NCBI GenBank assembly: GCA_030374765.1
Contig: JARGXX010000022.1
Coordinates: forward strand, 1,302,001-1,366,000
DNA from: Agarophyton chilense
Lineage: Eukaryota > Rhodophyta > Florideophyceae > Gracilariales > Gracilariaceae
Length of the DNA: 64,000 nucleotides
Direction: 5' to 3'
Shown here: positions 55,888-64,000 of the stretch, piece by piece
Layout: each line of letters opens with the position of its first letter
Numbering within the stretch: the stretch's first letter is position 1
Translations under genes and position numbers: made by a program
The notes under the pieces: model-generated
What the model saw: only the letters and a program-made list of their open reading frames with translations
Told to the model about the DNA's origin: nothing
Database searches by the model: none

Positions 55888-58800
55888 CACCAAGAATTGC
55901 CATTATTTATCTGGTTTTGATTCAGATGCCACTCTTCAAGCGCAACAAAAGATCTATCGAAGATCTTTCGGTCGCGTTAATGCACGGCACGCTCTGGTTC
56001 ATAGTTATCATTGCTGGAGAGTACATATTAATGGACTTAAAACGATAAATACCTGATTGAAATCTTCTTCTCTGTCTCCGGCAATGAAACCCGTGAAAAA
56101 CGTTAGAATAAAACCATCGTTTGATCTCCCATTGATTGTGAATAAAGGATATCCGAAACGATTCGCTACTGCCTTGCTATCCACAGAAATGCCTGGAATA
56201 ATTCCTCACTTCTTGTAGTAATTCAACCACTACCTGAAAGACCAGCACGCAGACATCATTCTCCTGGAGGAGTCGCAGTTGAAGAAGAACTTGTTGCCTG
56301 CGTCTTTTTTGTTTAGGGATACAAGGGCTTCACAGAGTCTCATGCATGCCAGATCCTTTGGATTGCTCAACGAACCCGCATATCCGAGTTTCTTTCCAGC
56401 CGTTAAAGGATTGATTACTTTCTCAAACTTGTTCTCCAAGTATCGTAACGTGTCTTGGAAGGACATTCTAAGAGTTTTAGTCATGTGAAGGGCTTCGGTG
56501 CACATCTTGGGGGCCAGAGGCTTGACCCTGCAGCTTTCTGCAGGATTGTGATTATGTATAGCCCCCGTTAAGTCCACGGCGTAGTGTTTACCTGCTCCGT
56601 CTTCGTCTGAGCTGACTGTCTTGATGGTGAGAGAGAAATTGTATCTCTCAGGTTGCTTCTAATTGTATTTCTCGCACTTAAGGATGCCCTTGTGTAGTAC
56701 AAGACGGTCTCCAGCGACTCCATTTGTTTCGCTCCGCTTCCTGTGACCTACGTAGACCGCTTTCCACGTATATAGATAGTATCCCATACAATTTGCAGTG
56801 TGCTGCACTTCTTTTACGACATCATGACCGGGTGCATTGAAGGATTGACTTTGAAAAAAAGCAATAACTGCCGCCTTAAAGCATTCTTCAATACGTTTCT
56901 GGTCATCTTCGACCTTACCAATATTACCACTGAGCGAAATGTGCTTCTCTACTTCTCCATCTCTGACTTGGACGTCAACTTCACCATGGCATGCAGTTGG
57001 TCATCGTCATGGAGGGGTTCTTGTATGTGGAAAATATCTGGAGGAATCTCTTCTTTTTTATCTAAGAACAGAAAACGATCGATCAGATCAGAAGTTCTAT
57101 CATCAAGCTGTAGTCTAATATCATCCTCTATCGTTTCCATGCTATTACTGCTCTTCATTACCTCATCTGCCTCTTATGCCAGCATTTTGTTCTGTGTTGC
57201 CCTTGTACCACCGTGAGGATTTGAGATAGAAGAGTAGGAAAATTAATCTACACAATGCTTCTTAGGTTCTCTGTTGGGACTCGGTATCCCAAGGGCTTCA
57301 GATCCGGATGCAGGTACTCCTAGAACACTGATGTCGGGGCTTCGTATCCCAGGGGCTTCAGATCTAGACTCTGGAGCTCCTAGAACAATTACGTCGGGGC
57401 TCCGTATCCCGGGGGCTTCAGTTCCAGACACTGGGGCTCCTAGAACACTCACGTCTCCTACTTCATTACCAATCACGCCCGTTAGTCTTTATCACTTCCG
57501 TCTCCTACGTCATTAGTTGACGACCTCAAGTCCACAACTTCTTCTACTGTTTTCGCCGTGTTCTATATCCCATTCACGCCTCCTACACGCAGCCATGAAC
57601 TTGTATTCTTCGGGATCTCTTCCAGAGTTTGAGAAAGGTCATCGAGGCGACGGGAAGGGCTATTAGTCGTTCCATTTGGCGTTCAAGTCGTGAAAGGATT
57701 GACTTCAAGTTTCAAAGCAGCTGAAGCGTTTCTCCTGAACACATCTTCCAATAATGTGCAACCCGGAACATCGGACGTAGAACCATCTTTTTTGTTAGTA
57801 AAGCGCTTCGGTTCTAACGATTCCCAATCCCTTGCTCCCTGCTTTCATCCGCTACAACCCTCCTCCTTCAAATTCAGATAGTGAGCTCTCATTGAGCTCT
57901 GAAGAGCTTCACATCGCTCGTTGACAACATCAGCAGTTAATTCAAAGGGTGTCCAGTTGTTTCGTAGGTCAGCATGAACATGCCAGTTCAGACTTTATCT
58001 TTCGAAGCTGAAAATAATACTTGAATGGCACCGATTCGGGGCTTTGCCCTTGGCACACCGAAGTCTCCCATTGAAGATGCGATCGTTCTGCTTAATGTCT
58101 CTTCTCACAATTCGAAAGTGGTGCATGACACAAAGGAACCCATGAGTAGAAGCTCTCGAGGATATGAAAGTAATCAGATCGTCTATCCCGCATGAGAACC
58201 TTATCCCAGAATCACTGGGAGCCTTCCCTCCTACGCGTAATCCCACGGAAGGAGCCTTCTTGTGATCTCGGGTACGGTTTTCGTCGAGAGAGTGTACTTC
58301 TAGAGCAGATACTCTCTCTATCACTTGATCAATGACGTGATCCAGGCCTGAATGCGCAATCTTAGCACTCTCGAGAAACTTCACTCTGCGAGTAGAATTT
58401 CTCGGCGGCGGAGGAGATAGACATGAATTAAAACCCTCAACCTTGATTCGAAGCAGTTTCTTAATGTTTTCTTCTTGACATTGCAACGACTTTTTTCTTT
58501 CAATTCCCTCCATCATTCTCACTATGAAATCTCTCAGCTGCTCATCAACTGATTCGAATCCGGCGTTACCCACGTCGCACGTCTTTCCCTTCCACCACCA
58601 CTTTGCTACGTTGAATAATTCATCTTTTTCAAGGAAAGGATACTTGGGGCAGGCTTGCCGCCATCTCTGGCTGGTGCTGCTTGCGAGGGATATCCAGTCC
58701 CTTTCCTTTTCGTCATCAGCAAATCATCCCGTTCCATAACAGGACTGTGAATTTTCTTCAAGCGCCACTTTCTTTGCTCCCTGGTGTGATAAATGTGAGG

Positions 58801-59670
58801 GCGATGATGCAAGCGATATTGTTGAAGCATACTCTCGGATACCTGTTTCTCTTCGTAGATTTAGTAGGCTGTAAGAACATGAACTACACGACTCCTGATT
58901 GCCATCCACCTGTACTTTTCCGACAACGTAGCACTAAAACCCTTCGCAAGACTACGACGAGGAGCACATTCTCGATCCACAGCAAACTCAGCCGCCGCAG
59001 ATATGACATAACACCCGCAGCTGTGTCTACCCCTCTTCCGAGAGTATTTATTCACGTCAAGCATACAATTCTTCGTTGAGAGAACCGCAGAACGCTTTCC
59101 ATTCATAATAGTATACTCAAACGCTCTCTTCAAAAAGCATCAGTACTTTCCGCGACCATTTTCGGCGTAGACTATCGCCATAGAACATTGTGGGCTTCTT
59201 TTTTCTGTTCGAGCTACTTTTGTGCGACGACTGTCCTGCATAACCCCCGCAATGCTGATTTTGAGATTTTTTTCAAGGGACTGATACGGTATGGATTGAG
59301 TCACAGCCCGTAGCATTCCTTGAAAGTGATTCCGAAAGTGGCATAGAACCGTTTCTAGGATTTCATCCGAATCCATGCGTTCTGCGTCTATTCTGTTCAA
59401 ATAGCCAGATAGAGATGTTACAGTGTCATACGGATAAATACAAACTTCAGGCGTCGCCTTCATGTCCATCACAGCCAAATTTATAAGATCACTGGACAGA
59501 TAAACCGTCTTTTTCGAGCTTTGGACAAAGTAAATGGGGTTGAGTTCACGTTCTTCTGCAATCAAGATGTCGTAGACGTGACGATGAACCACAGAAAATC
59601 GCAGCTCGGACGTTGCTACCTGTACTTTACCGTGAATTCGAAGGGTTTTGTAGAATTCAGGACATATCAT
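55888..59670 (-). pseudogene. Degenerate Ulp1-like element, copy B, extending past breakpoint
   Basis: Counterpart of 12508-15841, continuing to 59670 beyond the duplication edge. The 59140-59670 frame (176 codons) is unique to this copy, and a stop separates it from the Ulp1-like piece at 58861-59133 (GRHSCGCYVISAAAEF). Its upstream part contains VYDILIAEERELNPIYF and VYLSSDLINLAVMDM, which could be the Ulp1 domain's upstream half, with the catalytic Asp region at about 59450. Other pieces are at 57995-58573, 56230-56577 and 56949-57158. Confidence 0.5.
57276..57455. repeat. 60-bp tandem repeat, three units, copy B
   Basis: Identical in structure to 13897-14076. Conservation of all three units in both copies shows that the expansion preceded the duplication. 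Confidence 0.9.
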
Positions 59671-60019
59671 AGATACAGCTTCCTTTTCATCCTTTCTACA
59701 GAGCTGTTCAAAAAAGTTTTCTACATCGCAAAAAATGTGAGCGCTTGCGCACTTAACATGTCAAAAAAATCTCGTTTTCGATATCTTACCTTCGCTTTTC
59801 TGCATTTGAGAGCAAGAGATAGATAGAAGGGGATGCACAGAATCGATATGAGAGGGGTAAAAGGGACTGAAGGATTCGAAAATACCGATATGATTTGGAT
59901 TGTGAGATTGGGACGGGGAATAAAATGTTTAAGAGCATCAATTTATTCTTCGCAAAAAGTAACGCCAAAAATTTGAAATGAATCTGGAGAACTGACGCCG
60001 GAATATGGTCTTCATCGAC
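59671..60019. other. No gene recognised
   Basis: AT-rich interval between the Ulp1-like relic and the inverted repeat. The minus-strand frame 59786-60148 enters it from the repeat but has no known motif. Confidence 0.4.
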
Positions 60020-60312
60020 ACCCTTAGGAATTGGCGCGAGGTGATTTGGGGAAAGGGGGCTCGAGTTGCGGCCGGCTTGTGCATTGGACGAGGAAGTAAG
60101 GCGAGAGATATGAACGATGTGTGATTGCCCTGATTCGCATATGCGCAAAAATAGTCATGCGAGCTCAGAGAGCGCACTCTGAGTGAGGGGTAACGGCGCA
60201 TTGTACGGTATCTGAAATGCGACCAGAATTTTAATTGGTCTACATCCAGTCTATTTCATACATACCAGACGTCGTTTATTTTGGCCTTTTGCCCTCCGCG
60301 TGCACCGCCGTG
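60020..60312 (-). repeat. Right arm of the 290-bp inverted repeat
   Basis: Reverse complement of 32940-33232 with roughly 10-15% differences. The arms enclose about 26.8 kb containing all of duplication copy B. Confidence 0.85.
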
Positions 60313-60432
60313 TGCCCCATCGCCGTCATTTTGGCGGCATTGCTGTTGGAGCGGTATGTGCTCTCTTCGTGTCGCCTTCAGCACTCGCGTTGTAAGGGCG
60401 CAGATGCGTATGCTCGAAGGTTCAGTGCGTGA
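60235..60432 (+). pseudogene. Truncated second copy of the GnT-I 5' end
   Basis: Its plus-strand frame starts in the inverted repeat and encodes YFGLLPSACTAVCPIAVILAALLLERYV, a plausible membrane anchor at the place where the GnT-I relic has its own. No glycosyltransferase domain follows. Homology to the GnT-I start comes from the DNA match; the protein reading is an inference. Confidence 0.4.
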
Positions 60433-62930
60433 ATTCTTTTCTTAAAAATCATCTTTTCTAGCGTAATAAAGTCTGTTTCAACATTGTATTCCTTGCACAC
60501 AAAATTTGGTGAAGTAGCTTTTCGACTACATTACAACTAGTAAAAGCAACAGGATACTGTTTTCAAAAAAAATATTTTAATGCATCATTCTCTCTCGAAC
60601 GCACACTCAGGAGTTTATTTTCGCTCCTTTCGACTGGATAGCAGTTTCAAAGCGCCTTGGCATTGATTCAATAGAAAGACCAATAGCATTAAAACTAGTT
60701 TTGTCCTGGAAATTCTTGATACAGTTTTTCAGTTCAAAAACTGTACTTAAAGGTTCAAGAAACCATGTGAATAACCGATATGGATTTTTTCGGACAGCGA
60801 ACACGTAACCATTTCTTTCCAGAAAATTCTTCTGTGAATCCAAACCAAAGCTGCAGCTCACTTTTCAGCTCCCAGCTCCCAAATACAGAACTCATACTAC
60901 GTTGGTATTGAAAATAATATGAATAAGGCAAAATTCAAGTACTACGTATCACGACCGTCATTTTTTTCAGTCAGTGCTACAAGCCAATGTGATCTTGTTT
61001 TGGCAACCATTTACTCACATACACTTTCAAATACGTTATCACAAAGATAAAAACTGTAATCCTCTCTTACGCAGACGTCAACGAGATCAAAAAAGTGGTT
61101 GAAACCGTTACTGAAATAGGAATAATAATTACATTGCTATTATTGGAATGCTTGTTTGGACACCAATACCCCAAAATTTGAAGAATTTGCACTTTGTGTA
61201 TTCATTGACTGTTGAAAAAGAATTCACGAATATCTTTTCCGCATGAGTAATCAAAAGCAAGAACAAACAATATTAAGAGCGCTTCAGAGCGTCAAGAAAA
61301 GTAAAAAAAACACACCAAAATCTTTCTCCAATCACACATTGAACTTTAATAAAACAGAAGAGTTCGGTAGACACAACGCTTTCATTAACGATTTGTATCA
61401 TTTGATGTGGAGAAGAGATGTCAATTTGTTAAAAGCTCTATTTCAATCATCTAAACGCTGACTAACAATGGGATTCTGTGTTTATAGCGACCTAAAAGCG
61501 TAGTTTAATCTCTTTATGCAAATAAATATACACGCCCTATGATATGATGAGTCGAGAAAAAACATTCATGGAGATCTTCCTTTTTCTTTCCAAAAGTTTA
61601 AATCAGCCTACAGAGCCTCTCCAGCTAAACATGATTAAGCCAGAGTGCAAGTTCTATGTTGAACTTCACGACAAGCGAAGAGACTAGAGGGCAAGCGGTG
61701 GCGTCCACAGAATGTGTAAAGGGTATTTTTGGGTGAGACCAAAAGGTCACAGTAGTGTTGACCTAAATGAAAAGGTCTCGGAAGTCAGGCGTCGTTAGGG
61801 CAACAAAATATTTACCAATCAAAAGATTTAAAGAAACCACGAGAGTGTAGATAGAATAAAAAGAAAATGTTAACTAGAAAAAGAAGAGAAAGAAACACAA
61901 TATTGGGGTGAGAATTCACGAAATGTGTAAACAGCGAACCGATGACAGTGTTTGTGAAATTCCTGTTAAAGGAAGGGGGTTAGATAGGTTGCAGGCTACG
62001 TTTAAATTTCTCCGGGAGGCGGGCGTACTCCCGCAGGCGAACAATTCTAGAGCCAAGAACTTCTGGCTGGGAAGTTTACTTTGTGTCCCGGATGATTCTC
62101 CGAAGCAATTAGTATTATTTATTATTGTATTAAAACCCTCTCTATACTTGTAAAATACTAGGATAAGTACCAAAACTATCCAGAAATGCTTGTTGGGACT
62201 CTTTTGCCGCCGATTCAATGTGGCATACTTGCCTCAGCGTAGAAATGAGCATTTATGACGTACACAACAACCGGTGGTCAACTAATAGGAGCATAAAGCT
62301 TTTCATTTGATTAGGCTTAACTATGGCAGGGATCGATTGTATCATTTTCCAGAACCAGGCGTATTCCCTTACACTGGAATGAGAGTAATGGAGCCGATTT
62401 ATCGATTCGATATGTCCCAAGGCAAGCCGTGTGGAAAGGGAAGACTGTTTCTCTGTTCATGTTTTCCTTTGTCTACTACTATGTACCTGGTCGAAGAATG
62501 TACAGCTCCCTGCCTCCAAGAAATCTGCACCTGCTTTCCAGAATTCTACGAGTCTCTGCGTGGCCGCGTCGATAGGAAGCTCAACTCTGGGTGTTTGTCA
62601 GTTCTTAACTGCATGTTTTGAGCGTTACTATTTCCCTTTCACTGGTTTATGATAGGTATCAACCCGACGTGATAAATGAAGTTGTTTTGATTGACTCGAA
62701 GAAAATGTTCACCTCACTGGGTGTCCATATGCGCTTAAAGCCCTAGTTACTGGTGAAAACCAAATTCATCGTTTCGTTTTTGACTAACTCCTCTGCGATG
62801 GACACTTGAAAGTTGAATTTTGGCGGTATTATCGGTCTCGCTCGCCTTAAAAAGACAAAGGTAAGTCAGTCACCAGCTACATTATGTCTGCCACCTGCAC
62901 GAGAAGAAAGAAAGTCAGTTTTTACGGTTT
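60433..62930. other. AT-rich region, short unassigned ORFs
   Basis: No confident gene. Candidates with open frames are 60607-60861 (minus, 84 codons), 61243-61461 (plus, 72 codons, Lys/Asn-rich, real ATG), 61908-62153 (plus) and 62307-62621 (plus, Cys-rich end). The last lies upstream of the gypsy pol relic and could be part of it. A small hairpin lies at 62013-62033. Confidence 0.35.
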
Positions 62931-63990
62931 TTGGCATGTATAGATTCGATGAAAGAACTTGAAGAACTCAACATATACCCTGTACTAGAATTACACCGTG
63001 AACGACTGCCTGACATGCTACGATATTTTACCACTCTTTACTATGGCGTTCTTTGTAAGAGTATAACACCCAAAGATCAGAAAAACGTGTTTCTGAATGC
63101 TCGAACTTATGGTGAATACCCTTCCGCAGAAGGCCAAAAAGCTCCTGAAAAAGAACTTTCTTAAGTGCACAAAACGATCTGAGCTGGAATATTCAAGCCG
63201 ACTCAGTCCCTTTGAGCAACTCTAGTTTTACTGGCTCCTAGTATTGAATACCATCGCTTTAATGCCCAAACTATCAAGGACGTGTATCCTGTTTCAGGCA
63301 TGGACGAGAACATCTACCAGCGCGGCACCGATATCATATTTACGGCTTGTGACGCCAATTCTGGATAGTGGTTAGTTCCCGTCAGAAAAGAAGACAACTA
63401 AAAGGCGGCCTCCGTTGCTTTTTCGGAACTTTACAGTGTCAGTTTTTAGGTGGCGTATGTTTTCCACTCATTTGGAAGTTGTTATCGTATTCCACGGTAG
63501 TCTGCACGACCATCGCACTAATGTCAGGGACATTTTAATCATGTTTCGCTATGTTTGATTTACACTCAAGCTAATAAAAAGCCAGTTGTTTTACAGATAC
63601 TGTCAATTATCTGGGTCCTATTATCTGTCCTGGAAGTATGATGATCGAAAAAGCTCTTGAAAAATCACTTCAGCTAGCGAAGATGCCCGAAACTCAAAGC
63701 GAACTTTGCTTCTTTGTAGGATCAGGGGACTTCTTTCGAAGGTTTATTCAAAACAGCGCGAACATGGCGACTTTCTTGAACGCTCATCTGCAAAAAAGGT
63801 AACCCCTAAAACTAAACCTCTTCAACTCAGCCCTGACGGATGCAGTTAGCATCCATAAGGAGGCTGTCACGTCAGCGCAAATACATCGTTGCCAAAACCT
63901 GGACTACTGTTTCCTTTGGATACAAAATTTAGTGACTACCAAGTCGGATGTGTCCTCTTTCATTCCGAGCATCATTAAAGTAACCGAACA
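62931..63990 (+). mobile_element. Ty3/gypsy pol relic, cut by the window edge
   Basis: Motifs of the chromovirus RT occur in order. HRERLPDMLRYFTTLYYGVL matches the protease-RT linker end, then TIKDVYPVSGMDENI, ACDANSG-stop-W and VRKED. A degraded YxDD region follows at about 63480 (VVIVFHGSL), then YRYCQLSGSYY, LCRIRGLLSKVYS and PLQLSPDG. SLPKPGLLFPLDTKFSDYQVGC is the RNase H start. Frequent stops and frame changes occur. It is a different lineage from both chromoviruses above and keeps the palm part that the younger one lost. Confidence 0.8.
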
Positions 63991-64000
63991 GTACTAGAAA

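Larger units (their letters stand above)
33630..59220. repeat. Segmental duplication, copy B
   Basis: This is the partner of 1-15841. It contains the full younger chromovirus (33770-44371) where copy A has only a solo LTR. Its right edge lies within an ORF that continues past the breakpoint to 59670, so this side looks ancestral. Confidence 0.93.

Noticed and set aside
1-59220. Duplication as pure assembly artefact
   Set aside because: Copy-specific indels, a solo LTR against a full element, and about 17.8 kb of unique sequence between copies favour real copies, though allelic misplacement is not excluded.

Overview
This is nuclear eukaryotic DNA made mostly of transposable elements and broken genes. 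The likely source is a red alga, possibly a florideophyte such as Chondrus; this rests on the style of the Ty3/gypsy chromoviruses and Ty1/copia relic and on intron-free relics of N-glycosylation, mitochondrial, glycolytic and chromatin genes. It is an inference, and another protist cannot be excluded. I see no bacterial operons, rRNA or tRNA genes, or CRISPR arrays.

Layout. Positions 1-15841 (copy A) and 33630-59220 (copy B) are two copies of one segmental duplication, in direct orientation and a few percent diverged. Each holds an old degenerate element (minus strand, with an Ulp1/C48-protease-like fragment). That element is split by a 10.2-kb degraded minus-strand Ty3/gypsy chromovirus (2278-12507 and 45659-55887). 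A younger plus-strand chromovirus is inserted at one site in both copies: nearly complete in copy B (33770-44371) but only a solo LTR in copy A (141-991).

The single-copy spacer between the copies (15842-33629) holds, in order: a Ty1/copia relic (about 16440-18680, minus), an intact PIF/Harbinger-type transposase gene (20336-21625, plus), and relics of four host-type genes. These are mitochondrial enoyl thioester reductase (22188-23392, minus), glucose-6-phosphate isomerase (23962-24756, plus), a BET bromodomain protein (25435-26814, minus) and GnT-I/MGAT1 (31804-32945, minus). It also holds two long intact ORFs: an unassigned 568-codon ORF (27298-29004, minus) and an Uma2-type PD-(D/E)xK nuclease homologue with a repetitive charged tail (30040-31197, plus). 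The right end (59221-64000) carries an inverted copy of the GnT-I 5' region and a Ty3/gypsy reverse-transcriptase relic.

Most notable: both chromoviruses, though very diverged, carry a long accessory ORF antisense to gag-pol between the chromodomain and the 3' LTR, with recognisably related protein motifs. Other leads are the in-frame loss of the RT catalytic core in the younger element, the solo-LTR/full-length allele pair, the Uma2-like gene in a eukaryotic context, and the cluster of host-gene pseudogenes.
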